A stretch of DNA of 64,000 nt from Rugalucina vietnamica (Eukaryota; Mollusca; Bivalvia; Lucinida; Lucinidae), in contig OZ024876.1 in the NCBI GenBank assembly GCA_964017185.1, positions 34,511,278 through 34,575,277 of the forward strand, read 5' to 3'. The notes beneath the pieces were generated by a model, which was given only the letters and a program-made list of their open reading frames with translations, searched no databases and was not told the origin of the DNA. The position numbers and the translations under genes are program-made. Every line of letters begins with the position of its first letter. Within the stretch, counting starts at the first letter, position 1. Below are positions 10,715 through 21,692 of the stretch, one piece after another.

Positions 10715-10784
10715 GTTAATAGAGCATGATGATTCTTTAAGCTTTTCATGCTAAAATTGAGCATGCTTATATTTTCAGTTTTTG
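10688..10784. repeat. Duplicated 23-bp segment around the basonuclin start region
   Basis: CATGCTGATACTTTCAG-TTTTTG at 10688-10710 recurs as CATGCTTATATTTTCAG-TTTTTG at 10762-10784. The left copy overlaps codons 1-9 of the exon on the minus strand; the right copy lies upstream and includes ATATAAG, a TATA-like string. Confidence 0.6.
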
Positions 10785-11154
10785 TGGATTTTACTGAGCA
10801 TTAAATACATGTACATGCAACTAGTTCTCCATCACATAAACTGTACACTTTTCAAACGACAAATAACGGTCACATATTAGAAGTTGCATGGGATGCTGTT
10901 GCCAACGACAATTCAATTGCACTAAATATTGAGAACAACAAATCCAGAATCACTTCTTGCTGGAATATATAATATATTTGTTCCAAGCTTCCACAGGTGG
11001 ACACTATCACTTTCTTTCCTGGAAGGTTTTGAACATTAACTTGGCTGTGTAATTCATATCAATTCAATCACAAAGTATTTTTGTAAGTCCCCCTCACAAA
11101 AATTACCAAATATTTGATCCGCTAATGATCCTTGGCTGATCTTCAGTTAACAGT
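10785..11154. other. No gene seen; upstream of basonuclin exon
   Basis: Unique AT-rich sequence. It would hold the promoter if the exon at 10471-10714 is a first exon, but no convincing element was identified beyond the TATA-like string noted separately. Confidence 0.35.
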
Positions 11155-11378
11155 TGAGCCGCCTCATGAGAAAACCAACAATATGCATTGGCGAAAACAA
11201 AGGTGCAGATCAGCTCGAAGCTGATCAGCGCCCTTGTTTTCGTTACTCGGATATTACAATTCCTCTTCTACTTAAATCCAAAATTTCAGGCTTCTAGCTG
11301 TTTTCTGTGCTTGTACACGCCGGTTTGTGTCGGACCTGGTCGGAAACCACATTGTTGGTTTTCCCACGAGGCGGCTCA
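11155..11378 (-). mobile_element. Family B MITE, copy 4
   Basis: Flanked by AGTT on both sides (left CAGTTG, right CAGTTG). The central palindrome is shortened to CAGCTCGAAGCTG. Confidence 0.9.
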
Positions 11379-11433
11379 GTTGATAGCTGTTTTTGTTCAT
11401 GTCTGCAACAACTGGCGGTGCTTATCATTGAAA

Positions 11434-11712
11434 CATTACGAAAACTTGCCCATGCAATTAACAAATATTTTTTAGCTTTAAAAATTGAAAATTTTCAGCT
11501 GAAAATTTTTGATAATTTTCTTGTTTTTGCTCAAAACATAGATTGTGGGTACACGTTAGAACTTCCTCGATGAGGCGGTTCTAACGTGTACCCACAATCT
11601 ATGTTTTAAAGAAAAAAGGAAAATAGGTATACCCCTGCATACCCCAGTTATTAATATATATAAAAGTGGGGCTCAAGGGGGTATACATTACATACATATT
11701 TTTTTCCTGATG
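11434..11712 (+). repeat. Family A element, copy 6, full length
   Basis: Both halves and an intact loop (GTTAGAACTTCCTCG, GAGGCGGTTCTAAC) are present. The right terminus is degraded to TACATATTTTTTTCCTGATG. No target duplication is visible. Confidence 0.88.
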
Positions 11713-12239
11713 CTTTGCAGAAAAAATCTCAGAAGAGAAGTTTCTCCACAGAACCAAGTCTTTTATTGGATCCAACATAATTCTTCCATTTTATGCAACT
11801 TTGAAATATTAAATATATTGGTAAACAAATAGGATGAGCATTGTCTTTTCTCCAGTTCTCTATATATACTATAATTATATATGCTGAATTGTTATACTGA
11901 TTCAAAAATTATCAAAATTTTACAAAAATTATTAGGATATTTAGTAACGACTCTTCAGTTCTCTTAAATTAAAATCTGTGTAATCTTATCACAAACAAGG
12001 AGAATTCATGGCGGTTGTAACGACTTTATTTCAGCACATGAACACGTTTTAAGCACGACTGTATAACAAGATCTCAATATGATCAATAGTCTTTATGACT
12101 ATAATTGGAGCTATTCTCCAAATATTGGAATTGATCATAAAATATATAAATATGTAAGAATTGTCTCCGAAATGCTCAAAACAATAAATTTTTCATAAAC
12201 AGCCAAATGTTTTCTCTAAGACAATGGAACTTAAAAATA
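11713..12239. other. No recognisable feature
   Basis: Unique AT-rich sequence without frames or shared repeats. Confidence 0.5.
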
Positions 12240-12505
12240 TGAGCCCTGTCGTGAGAAAAAAACGGATTTTTGCCAATGCGAAAACAAAGGCACAGATCAG
12301 CTGCGCAGTAACTGCACAGCTGATCAGTGCCTTTGTTTTCTACTGCACAGCTGATCAGTGCCTTTGTTTTCGCTACGAGAATAGAAAAATTCCTCTTCTA
12401 CTTTTACCCTTCAAGATTCTAGCTTTCTTCTGAGACTGTACAGGCAGATTTGTGTTAGACCTGGTCGGAAATCCCGAAGAGTGGTTTTTCTCGCATCGCG
12501 ACTCG
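12240..12505 (-). mobile_element. Family B MITE, copy 5, with internal duplication
   Basis: Diverged ends (GAGCCCTGTCGTGAG, CGCATCGCGACTC). Bases near 12311-12370 contain GCACAGCTGATCAGTGCC and TTTGTTTTC twice in tandem, making it longer than the usual 237 bp. Confidence 0.78.
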
Positions 12506-12628
12506 AATATCCTTCATGTTCATCTCGGTATTTGGTGTCTCCGATGAAAATGATTACGGTTTCTAACTATTTTTCACAACTAGCATGATTAGACTTGGGG
12601 AATTATTACAAAATCTTTCAATTTACGC

Positions 12629-12744
12629 CACAAGCATTCCATAATGTCATATTGAGAAGAGCATAACTTCTGAAATAAGTACTCTTTTAATTTTATACAT
12701 GACACAAACATTCCATAATGCCATATCGAGAAAAGCATAATCTT
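12629..12744. repeat. 74-bp tandem duplication
   Basis: CACAAGCATTCCATAATG, then TCATATTGAGAAGAGC, at 12629 is repeated at 12703 with about four differences in the first 38 bp. Confidence 0.75.
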
Positions 12745-13813
12745 CAAAGTGAAGTCTGTAATATACGTTAGACCACGGAACACATTGTTAGAACAAGATG
12801 AGTTAATAGTTCCAATCAGTTGATTCCAATGAAGCGAGAGAAAGTGCCAATCACCTGTTTTGTTAGTAGCAGAACCCTCAAAGCATAATGCTACAGACTA
12901 AGCAAAAATGGGGGGGAAAATTATAAGACAAAAAAAGTATAACAATATTATGAAATTTGAAGAAACGATTTATAAATAAATTATTTTCACAACTGACTGC
13001 GAAGTTCAAGATTTTTTGTGAGTTTCAGTTTTTTGTGGATCATACACTATTTCAATAAGTAAATGCACAAACACTTTAAAACATTTTGTAGCAGATTTTA
13101 TAACGTTGTGGCCAGGAGTATTGTACTATTTGGAAGAGCCCACAAGCTACTGGTATTGGTTAATGTTAATTACATGACAGCCGACTAATTTAAAACCTTT
13201 CAACAGACATTATCTTCAGAATTCTATTGCATCCAAGAAAATGGCAGTCAATCAATTCTTTTCCAAAATCAGGTATTTCATATAATTTTAAAACAAATTA
13301 CATATCAATTTAAAAAACATTTAAATGAAAAAATTCAAGCATCTAGCAATTTTATTTATTTTTTATTTTATTTTTTTTTTCTTTTTTCAGAATTTAACCC
13401 TTGGACTATAAAAATCTCCTCCCTCCTCCCCACACCCACACACAAGACCAGTTGGTAGTATTTGTAACTGCACATTTAAAGTTGAATAGAAAATTCAGCA
13501 TTTTTTTTTCTCCCAATTCAAAACCACAGTTAGCAGAGCAGACACTGACTAACGTTTTTTCTTTATGTCATAACCAACCTATCCTTCAAATTTCAAGACA
13601 CTGACATGAAGTACAATCCTGGAACTTTTCAGGTAAATTGCAGGAAATTGATTCTAAAATTAATACAGGTGCCATTTTATTCAGAAACTATATGTACAAT
13701 ATAAATATTATAACGTACAGACTAAAAATTGCCAATGAAAGATTTTTTGACAATTTTATAATTATTGTAATCAACAACACAACATATTAAACAAAAACAC
13801 TGATATTTCAGTC
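12745..13813. other. No gene seen; one strong pyrimidine tract
   Basis: Bases 13352-13390 form a long T-rich tract ending in TTTTTTCAG, a good 3' splice site in isolation, but the following sequence has no sustained protein-like frame. Otherwise unique AT-rich DNA. Confidence 0.4.
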
Positions 13814-13838
13814 AAAAAAAAAAAAAAAAAAAAAAAAA
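13814..13838. repeat. Poly(A) run, 25 bases
   Basis: Uninterrupted A-run. It could be a retroposed tail, but no SINE or LINE body is recognisable to its left. Confidence 0.9.
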
Positions 13839-14484
13839 CTTTCTAAAATTTAACTGTTTTTCAGAAATAATTAAATTGAAAGACCAACCTTTTTCAGAGT
13901 GATATTTTCCATGTCTGGAATCTTCATGTGTCCTATCTCAGTCACAATATTTTCTAAGTCAACAACTTAACATTTCTACAAACTAGACTTTCTAAGAAAA
14001 ACCTCCGCTTAGTTTCTTTCAAAATTGTCCCAAGAACTAATTTCTTCCAAACTTCCTATAAAACTGATGTTTCTCTAAAGATTTTAACACCAACTGTCTT
14101 TGAGTTAGCAGGATCACACAGCATCAGGAAGCAATGACTGAGGAAATGTACAAGCCTTGGTGTCAATCAATTCTGCTAGGAGGAAACTGTCCAAATTCTT
14201 CCTACAGCTAATCTGTTCTACTAGATGGCACTGAGATCTGGACACATGTGCCTATTTGTCAACCTTGGACTGTAGGTAGCAGAACTTATCAATTATAGGA
14301 GGCTGGCACTAAGAAGTGGTATATACTTGACTGTGGGATGGATGATTTAAGTATATTGGTTTATTGGCTAACTTCCTGGAATTAATCCCAGGTAAGAGAG
14401 GCTGTGACAGATTCCATACGACTCCTAAATATAGGGATAGTCGTTGCAGTTTTTGTTTGTTTGATTATTTACTTTATTTTATTA
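13839..14484. other. No recognisable feature
   Basis: Unique sequence, no shared repeat and no splice-bounded frame that looks coding. Confidence 0.5.
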
Positions 14485-14713
14485 TTAACACATATTTGAT
14501 GAATGGATTTTCCCATCATTATCATTTGGGTGAGTTCACTTTCATTTTTAGGGGCATCAGCAGTGATTTTTATATTTTATTCAATTTTTCAATGAAAATT
14601 CTCTAAGCAAACAGAATAGCCCCAGATGGGACGCCGCGTTCTGCGGCGTCCCATCCGGGGCTATTCTGTTTGCCTGTGTCCCATAAAAGGGACACCAGGC
14701 TTAAATGTGTTAA
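14485..14713 (+). mobile_element. Family D MITE, copy 4, full length
   Basis: TTAA at 14485-14488 and 14710-14713. The hairpin GATGGGACGCCGCG / CGGCGTCCCATC is nearly perfect. The best reference copy of the family in this window. Confidence 0.92.
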
Positions 14714-14853
14714 GGAGGTATTCACTTTTTGTTTTCAATTTTATGTGCACAATTGTATTTTAGCAAAAATATAAAACTTTAAATTTCATAATTATACATA
14801 TCCTATCAGGCTTAATACATTGAGGATGCCTATCTTTTAAATGAACTACCTTC

Positions 14854-15000
14854 CATATCAAGTAAAAACTTGGAAATGAAAAAACTCACTCGACAAAAAA
14901 TTCTACTAAAATTATAATGACTTTTAATCATATCAAGTAAAAACTTGGAAATGAAAAAAATCAACAAAAAATTCTACTAAAATAATGACTTTTAATTTAT
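14854..15000. repeat. 75-bp tandem duplication
   Basis: CATATCAAGTAAAAACTTGG, then AAATGAAAAAA...TTCTACTAAAAT, is repeated once with a few small indels. Confidence 0.85.
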
Positions 15001-15122
15001 AAGAATTATAAGTACTTAATCTCATTAAATAAATTATAAACACAGGTATTAATTATCTTTGACTGAGCATAATAAGTAGCACTAAGATGAATGTAGGAAA
15101 AACTTTAATGTCTATAATATTT

Positions 15123-15202
15123 GTTTTCTTTTCAAGAGATTTTTTTTTATTCATTTTTATTCCTTTATTTACTTTTTTTTTTATTTATTTATTTTTTTTT
15201 TT

Positions 15203-15245
<43 letters not shown>
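15123..15245. repeat. T-rich tract and (TTG)n microsatellite
   Basis: T-rich sequence leads into about 14 perfect TTG units at 15205-15245. The long run of Cys in one translated frame is this microsatellite and is not a protein. Confidence 0.95.
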
Positions 15246-15966
15246 CTTATGTCAATTGATAGCCAACTTATAGCCTAATATTTATGGTCTCACAAACTGA
15301 TAAGCAGCAACTGTGGTTCTGGACCTTATCAATTTGGTCACTGGCCCCATGGGGTGTCATCTGACCCCATAAGTGAAAACAGATCCCTAATCTGGGAGCA
15401 CACAGGACAGGAACTAAGCAAAGTGTCAGTAGGGGTCTGTTTACATCAGTAAATCCAGCTGGGGTCCAGTGTCCTTGAACTAATGTGGACTGAGTGGACA
15501 AACAACACCTAAACTAATCACCCCAATGATTATCTGGGGACCCCATGGCAGGGGCTGGAATTAATTAGGTAAGATACCATCTTGGTCACATACAATTAAC
15601 ACTTTGTTTTAATGTCAAATGGCAGACTGATGAAGATTTAAGTAGTTTAACCCAATAAAGTCATTTTAATTTCACTTTTCTCTATGAAAGCATTATCTTT
15701 CTTTTCTATATATACTGAAGCACCCTGACTCGTGAGGATTATTTGTAAAATAATCTTGGACAGCTTTTCCTCTTCTTGTATTTTGAACCTGTTTTTGGTT
15801 TTCAATTTTCATTCATTTAGTTGATATGAAACTTTCCAGGTGAAAACTAGACATCTTGTAAAGAATTCTGGAGTCGTGCCAGTGGCTAGTCTAGTTACCT
15901 GTTTGGAACTCATCAAAGTTTCCTATCATCAGTCACCAGAGAGCTTAGCCAGTCAACTGTTTGAAA
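15246..15966. other. No gene seen
   Basis: Somewhat GC-richer near 15290-15550, with GGCCCCATGGGG-type strings and a 77-codon minus-strand frame. No domain, no repeat partner in the window and no clear splice sites. Confidence 0.4.
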
Positions 15967-16203
15967 TGAGCCACGATGTGAGAAAAACGTGCTTCTGGAG
16001 TTTCAAGCAGGTCCGACACAAACCAACCTGTACAGTCACAGAAGCAGGCTAGAAGCTTGAAATTTCAGATCTAAGAAGAAGAGAAGTTGTACTATCCATG
16101 TAGCGAAAACAAAGGCACTGATCAGCTTCGCAGTTACTGCGAAGCTGATCTGCGCCTTTGTTTTCGCATAGGCAAAAAATCGGTTTTCTCATGATGCGGC
16201 TCA
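15967..16203 (+). mobile_element. Family B MITE, copy 6
   Basis: 237 bp. Flanks are AAAT on the left and AGAT on the right: the A--T pattern is kept with one mismatch, so an older copy. Confidence 0.85.
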
Positions 16204-16239
16204 GATATACCAGCATTATTCTAAAAGTTTGAACACCAT

Positions 16240-16375
16240 TTGTGCAGTGTCTCTGTCAGGGTTTCATGCCAGACTGTCAGACATAAACCAGTCTTTACAG
16301 TCATAGAAGAAGGCTAGAGGCTTAAAATTCAAAACTTTAAATTAGGATGAAGAGGCTCTGATCAGAGTGTTAATG
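16240..16375 (+). repeat. Family B left-half fragment, old
   Basis: Matches the B sequence from the TTTCATGCCAGACTG block through AACCAGTCTTTACAGTC to GATGAAGAGG, then ends at CTCTGATCAG. Heavily substituted, directly beside copy 6. Confidence 0.5.
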
Positions 16376-16503
16376 CTAAAACTACATCATTTTGACTACA
16401 TTTACTAATACAATGTAGTTTACGCTATGCACCAAACCCACCCCACCCCCTCTAGCTCTCACTGACCTCCAATGTTCTTGTCATCATACTGCTTTGTAAT
16501 AGG

Positions 16504-16826
16504 CATCATGAAAACATGTCCCTTTTACTTATACCCCCTTGCACCCCACTTTTATATAGTAAAACTGGGGTAAACAGGGGTATACCTATTGTTCTTATTT
16601 TTGGTCCAAAACATAGATTGTGGGTACTCGTTAGAACCGCCTTGGTGTTAGAACCGCCTCAGTCAGGCAGTTCTAAAGTAGAACCGCCTCAGCAAGGCTG
16701 TTCTAACGTGTATCTACTATCTTATGTTTTTAGCAAAAGTAAAATATCAAAAACTTTTCTGATGAATATTTTCAATTTTTATAACTTACGAAAAATCAGT
16801 ATTTTACATGGGCATGTTTTCGTAAT
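16504..16826 (-). repeat. Family A element, copy 7, with multiplied loop
   Basis: Between the two arms the GC-rich loop is amplified: GTTAGAACCGCCTTGG, then GTTAGAACCGCCTCAG, CAGGCAGTTCTAAAG, TAGAACCGCCTCAG and GGCTGTTCTAAC, giving two stacked hairpins rather than one. Confidence 0.85.
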
Positions 16827-16861
16827 TAATGATATTGCAAATTGTAAACAGGTTAGTAAAT

Positions 16862-16972
16862 TATGATGTCCTCGAGCAAAACATGCTAGCTCCTGATATT
16901 GGCTCTGTCCCAACTTGACTGAAAATCTGTCAACTGGGATGTTAAACCATAAAACAAACAATAAATAATATG
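16862..16972 (+). repeat. SINE 3'-end remnant
   Basis: Ends in ACTGGGATGTTAAACC, then ATAAAACAAACAATAAATAA, the GGGACGTTAAAC plus A-rich tail seen at the end of many molluscan tRNA-derived SINEs. No A or B box is recognisable upstream. Confidence 0.35.
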
Positions 16973-17231
16973 ACACATTGATTCTATCTGATCTCAGTCT
17001 TTTCATTCACATTTGTTTCTTCTACCATCTGCCTTTCTGCAAAAATAATTTCCTCTAAAAACTGTCAAAATATTATATTGTTTCCAGTGACTAGTGCACA
17101 AAGAAAATAATTAAGACATGTAACATGAAACCCAAGAATAATCAAAATAGGCAAAAAACAGAATCAGTAAGAATTCTAGGAACATTGAGAGGAGTTAAGT
17201 CTCTGAGCATGGAGTTCTGAAGTAAGAGTTA

Positions 17232-17278
17232 TACCATATTCATTCTATTAAATGCTCCAATAACCACACACCCAGTCT
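17232..17278 (+). repeat. Family M terminus fragment
   Basis: TACCATATTCATTCTATT, then AAATGCTCCAATAACC, matches the left ends of the M elements at 24237 and 25684. The right part is missing. Confidence 0.4.
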
Positions 17279-17647
17279 TTTCCAAATAACATGTACGGTA
17301 CATAATTTTATAAGCTCAAACTGAATATTTTTACTCAAAACATAAGATTGTGGGTACACGTTAGAACCGCCTCGCCGAGGCGGTTCTAACGAGTACCCAC
17401 AATCTATGTTTCCAAACAACATGTACTGTATGTACATATAAGCTCAAACTGAATATTTTTACTCAAAACATAATATTGTGGGTACACATTAGAACCGCCT
17501 CACCGAGGCGGTTCTAACGAGTACCCACAATCTATGTTTTGGAGCAAAAATAAGAAAAAAATAGGTATACCCCTGCATACCCCAGTTTTCACTATGTAAA
17601 AGTGGGGTATAAGGGGGTATTTATTTCACGGACATGTTTTCCTGATG
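17279..17647 (+). repeat. Family A element, copy 8, with tandemly duplicated hairpin
   Basis: A segment of about 130 bp containing CTCAAACTGAATATTTTTAC and the whole GTTAGAACCGCC palindrome occurs twice in tandem (17279-17411 and 17412-17541) before the normal right half ending at CCTGATG. Confidence 0.85.
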
Positions 17648-17966
17648 ATTTGAGTCACACCATTCGATGGTGTTGTAATAAGGGGAAAAGAAAACAAAAC
17701 CCTAATCAGTTCTGTTTTCATACATGGCCCTTCATACATATACGCACAACCAAGTATTCCCATGCAGCCATTGCTATGATGAATACCAGGCTCAACTGCA
17801 CACGGAATAATTTATTTTTGTACATGGACTAATTCCTGACAAAAATGTCACAAAGTCCATCTAATTACAATACATTTCCTATAAAAACAACAAATATATG
17901 CTGCCATAACTTCATGCATCATCAAAAAAGCATGAGCATAATGTCACAGAAGAAGTCAAAGCATCA
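17648..17966. other. No recognisable feature
   Basis: Unique AT-rich sequence; two 60-70-codon frames are low-complexity. Confidence 0.5.
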
Positions 17967-18123
17967 CATTACAAAAATGTGCCCATACAATATACAGAAA
18001 TTGCTATCTAAAATTTCATTAGAGCTTTTTTGATATTTTTCTTATATTTGCTCAAAACATAGATAGTGGGTACACGTTAGAACCGCCTCGTACCCACAAT
18101 CTATGTTTAAGAGCAAAAATAAG
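17967..18123 (+). repeat. Family A element, copy 9, left part
   Basis: Starts CATTACAAAAATGTGCCC, has a collapsed loop (GAACCGCCTCG joined to TACCCACAATC) and breaks after GCAAAAATAAG, where a Helentron-like element is inserted. It resumes at 19742. Confidence 0.85.
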
Positions 18124-19741
18124 AACCAGAGGATCATTGGTCCTGAGAACGCTCACCTGAAGCCTGATCTTGGAGCATCAAGTCATCATGATATAACCTT
18201 GACCTTGAATACTCGATCATAAGTTGCCTGCATCTGCCAAGTTTCAGGTCTCAGGCTGCAATAGTTTCCAAACCCAGTGATTTCTGAGAAAACCATAATC
18301 TTAATTTTGATATTTAAATGATCTTGGGTCAAGGTGACGAAATGACCTTGCCCTTAATTAATTACTTATCTTCATTGACTCCATTAGTTGATTGTATCTG
18401 GCAACTTTCAAGTCTCATGCTGCAATAGTTTCAAAAATATCCATTGTTTTTGCCTTTTCCCATGTAAAGCCTATAGATGTTTCCAAATTGACCTTGCCAT
18501 AAAATAGGTCAAGGTCATCCTAGGGTCAACATTTGATCAAACTATGATGGGCTGGAGTCCCAAATGCTACACACCAAGTTTCATGAAAATCGGCCTACCG
18601 ATTCTGGAGAAGATTTTTTAAGGGTATTTACCATATATGGGCCTGGCGGCCATCTTGGTCATGTGACCAAGATGCCACTATCCAAGGAGGCTCCACATAA
18701 AATTTCTACTTGATCGGCCTAGTGGTTTCGGAGAAGATCTTTGAAATTGTGACTTAATTTTGATATTTCAATTACCTTGGGTCAAAGTCAAGAAATGACC
18801 TCGACCTTAATTAATTACATACCTTCACTGACACCATTAGCTGTCTGTATCTAGCAACTTTCTAGTCTCAGGCTGCAATAGTTTCCAAAATATCCATTGT
18901 TTTCGCCTTTTCCCATGTAAAAGCCTATGTTTTCAAAATTGACCTTGTCGTAAAATAGGTCAAGGTCATCATAGTGTCATCATTTGAACAAACTATGATA
19001 GGCTGGAGGTCCCGATGTTACATACCAAGTTTCCTGGAAATCGGCCCACCGGTTCTGGAGAAGATTTTTTAAGGATTTTTACCATATATGGGCATGGCTG
19101 CCATCTTGGTCATGTGACCAAGATCCCGTGATTAAACTTTCATTCCCCCTACCCATGGAGGCTCCATATAAAATTTTCACTTGATCGGCAAAGCAGTTTC
19201 AGAGAAGATCTTTGAAATTGTGACTTAATTTTGATATTTCAATGACATTGGGTAAAGGTCAAGAAATGACCTTGGCCTTAATTAATTATATACCTTCATT
19301 GACTCCATTAGTTGTCTACATCTAGCAACTTTCAAGTCTCAGGCTGCAATAGTTTTCAAAATATCCATTGTTTTAGCCTTTTCCCATGTAAAAGCCTATG
19401 TTTCCGAAATTAACCCTGCCGTAAAATAGGTCAAGGTCATTCTAGGGTCAACATTTGAACAAACTATGATGGGCTGGTGTCCCCGATGCTACATACCAAA
19501 ATTCGTGGAAATCGGCAAACCGGAGAAGATTTTTGAAGGGTTTTTACCATATATGGGTGTGGTGGCCATCTTGGTCATGTGAACTTTCATTCCCCCTACC
19601 CATGGAGGCTCCACATAAAATTTCAACTTGCTCGGCCAAGCGGTTTCAGAGAAGAAGATCTTTGAAATTGTGGATGGCGACGACGACGGACGGATGCCGG
19701 AGCATGCCTATTCTATAAGCTCACCTTGGCTCACGTGAGCT
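18124..19741 (-). mobile_element. Helentron-like element E1 (subfamily a), inserted in A copy 9
   Basis: Read on the minus strand it starts AGCTCACGTGAGCC, has a GACG-rich stretch, then about three tandem units of about 460 bp, and ends in TCAGGTGAGCG, the hairpin AGGACCAATGATCCT and CTGGTT. The host A sequence AATAAG/AAAAATAGG is continuous across the insertion with no duplication beyond the A-run. Terminal stem-loop, subterminal inverted GCTCACCTGA, tandem core and T-rich target fit Helentron/HINE-type non-autonomous Helitrons. There is no Rep/helicase frame. The long frames in it are repeat noise. Confidence 0.7.
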
Positions 19742-19831
19742 AAAAATAGGTATATTCCTACATACCCCAATTTTGCTATATAAAAATGGGGTTCAAGGGG
19801 GTATACATTATACGGACATGTTTTCGTGATG
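19742..19831 (+). repeat. Family A element, copy 9, right part
   Basis: Resumes AAAAATAGGTATATTCC and ends GACATGTTTTCGTGATG. Completes the element interrupted by E1. Confidence 0.88.
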
Positions 19832-20166
19832 ATCTGAATTTGGATAAATAGATGCCTCCCGTTAAGTTTTAACATGCTTTGCCATTATCAAAATAGTTTG
19901 ATCTCATTAGGCTTAGGCCCTTGCACAGTTTACGCCACATAAACGGAATCAGACATTTATTTTTGTCAACAATGTGTATTCTTTAAACAAATCTTAATCT
20001 ACTATGTGCATGAATAAACCACAAGCTACGCAAATTAATCCAGCTGGCTAATCTGCACCTTTGTGTAGGTAGTTTGACGTCGCTAATAAGACAGAGACAA
20101 ACTTTTATGTAATCGCTAGACCGGGCTCTTTTGACACACCAAGGGACAAGACATTTTGATACCATG
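19832..20166. other. No recognisable feature
   Basis: Unique sequence between an A and a B element. Confidence 0.45.
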
Positions 20167-20404
20167 TGAGCAGCAACGTGAGAAAACCAGTCTTCAGGGT
20201 TTCCGACCAGGTCCGACGCAAACCGGTCTGTGCAGCCACAGAAGATGGCTAGTAACTTGAAATTTCGGATTTAAGAAGAAGAGAAATTGTACTATCTGTG
20301 TAGTGAAAAACAAAGGTGCTGATCAGCTGTGCAGTTACTGCACAGCTGATCTGCGGCTTTGTTTTCGCATCTGCAAACTCCGGTTTTTCTCATGACGCAG
20401 TTCA
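20167..20404 (+). mobile_element. Family B MITE, copy 7
   Basis: Flanked by ATGT on both sides (left CATGTG, right CATGTG). Ends have drifted (GAGCAGCAACGTG, GACGCAGTTC) while the duplication is perfect. Confidence 0.87.
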
Positions 20405-20629
20405 TGTGAGGTTAGTTCATGGATGTCTATGGAAGGTTGTCATTTGCTAATTAATTACAGCATTAAGGGACTCGTCCACAAAGACACATTTAGCACCGAT
20501 GGTGTTCTGTTTTAGTGCTTTGACAATATAGAAGTGTCAATTGTCTACATATGTTCTTGATCAGGTTGAGACCAAAATATACTGATGAGAAAAAACATGG
20601 AATGTTCGGGTTAATTTTCTACAATTGAA

Positions 20630-21121
20630 CTACATGATGAAAAGTATTTCCACAACATCAGGAAAACATGTCCGTACAATAAATACCCCCTTAAACCCCA
20701 TTTTTATACAGTAAAACTGGTGTATGCAGAGGTATACCTATTTTTCTTATTTTTGGTCAGTATTCTAACGTGTACCCATGATCTATGTTTTGGGCAATAA
20801 TATTAAGAATATCAAAGTTTTTCTGATGAATTTTTCAGTTTTTACAGCTGAAAAAAATCTCAGTATATTGCATGGGCACATTTTCATAATGACGTCAGAA
20901 ACTTCCACAGACATGCATGTATTTTCAGGTTTTCAGGCAACATATTTTCATGATTCTGGTGTCATTTGAAAAGTAAATGAATAAAGTAATAAACAAGATA
21001 TTTTCAATCAATGCCATGCATGCGTTTTCAAGCTACCAATTTTTAAACATTATATATATAAGATTTATTTTGACAATTTTTGAGCAATGTCACCATTTAA
21101 AATACAAAGGTCCTAACTGTA
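20630..21121. mobile_element. Family I Tc1-like element, copy 2, interrupted by A copy 10
   Basis: Shares AAAAGTATTTCCACAAC, CACAGACATGCATGTATTTTC, TTTTCATGATTCTGGTGTC and AATAAAGTAATAAACAAG with the clean copy at 55104. The right end reads GGTCCTAACTGTA. The left end is degraded. Confidence 0.6.
20656..20891 (-). repeat. Family A element, copy 10, inside family I copy 2
   Basis: Starts CATCAGGAAAACATGTCC, lacks the loop (jumps from GGTCAG to TATTCTAACGTGTACCC) and ends TTTTCATAATG. It splits TTTCCACAA from CGTCAGAAAC of family I with at most one or two duplicated bases. Confidence 0.82.
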
Positions 21122-21182
21122 TCCATTCAATCTTTGTCTATGTGTTGTGGGGGTTGAGTGGTTGGTTAAGAGGAGGTGGGAT

Positions 21183-21207
21183 GGGGTTGGGGTGGGGTTG
21201 GGAGGGG
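21183..21207 (+). other. G-quadruplex-capable G-rich tract
   Basis: Four or more G-runs of at least three (GGGGTTGGGGTGGGGTTGGG, then AGGGG) in an otherwise AT-rich context. The wider G-rich segment starts near 21139. Structure is predicted from motif only. Confidence 0.6.
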
Positions 21208-21403
21208 AGTCAAAGGCATACAAAGATTTGTATAATAAAATATTTTTAAGTGCCACTGGGTGATGTATCCAGATATTTAGACTAATCCAACAATGGTATT
21301 CAAAAATCTCCAAGGAAATGCCATCAGTTATTTTAATTAACCAGTAATTTGCCATTTGTTGGAAAAAGATAGCTGTAACCTATTGGTAGCAGATGTAGCA
21401 ATT

Positions 21404-21639
21404 TGAGCCATGTCATGAGAAAACCTACATTTTGCATATGCAAAAACAAAGGCGCAGATCAGCTTTGCAGTAACTGGGAAGCTGATCAGCGCCTTTGTTT
21501 TCACTACATGGATGATACAATTCCTCTACTTTCTAAATCCAAAATTTCCAGCCTAAAGCCATCTTCTGTGCTTGTACAGCCCCGTTTCTGTCGAACCTGT
21601 TCGGAAATCACATTGTTTGTTTTCTCATGACGCAGCTCA
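21404..21639 (-). mobile_element. Family B MITE, copy 8
   Basis: Flanked by ATTT on both sides. Ends GAGCCATGTCATGAG and CTCATGACGCAGCTC. It lies 53 bp before the 58-bp satellite. Confidence 0.87.
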
Positions 21640-21692
21640 TTTATTCTCCAATATCTGCTGTAACAGTCTCTGACAGCTTCAGGACCATACCT

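Noticed and set aside
13352-13420. Strong 3' splice site (long T tract plus CAG)
   Set aside because: The sequence downstream has no sustained coding frame and no donor pairing.
15087-15278. Cysteine-rich 63-codon frame
   Set aside because: The poly-Cys run is a translated TTG microsatellite.
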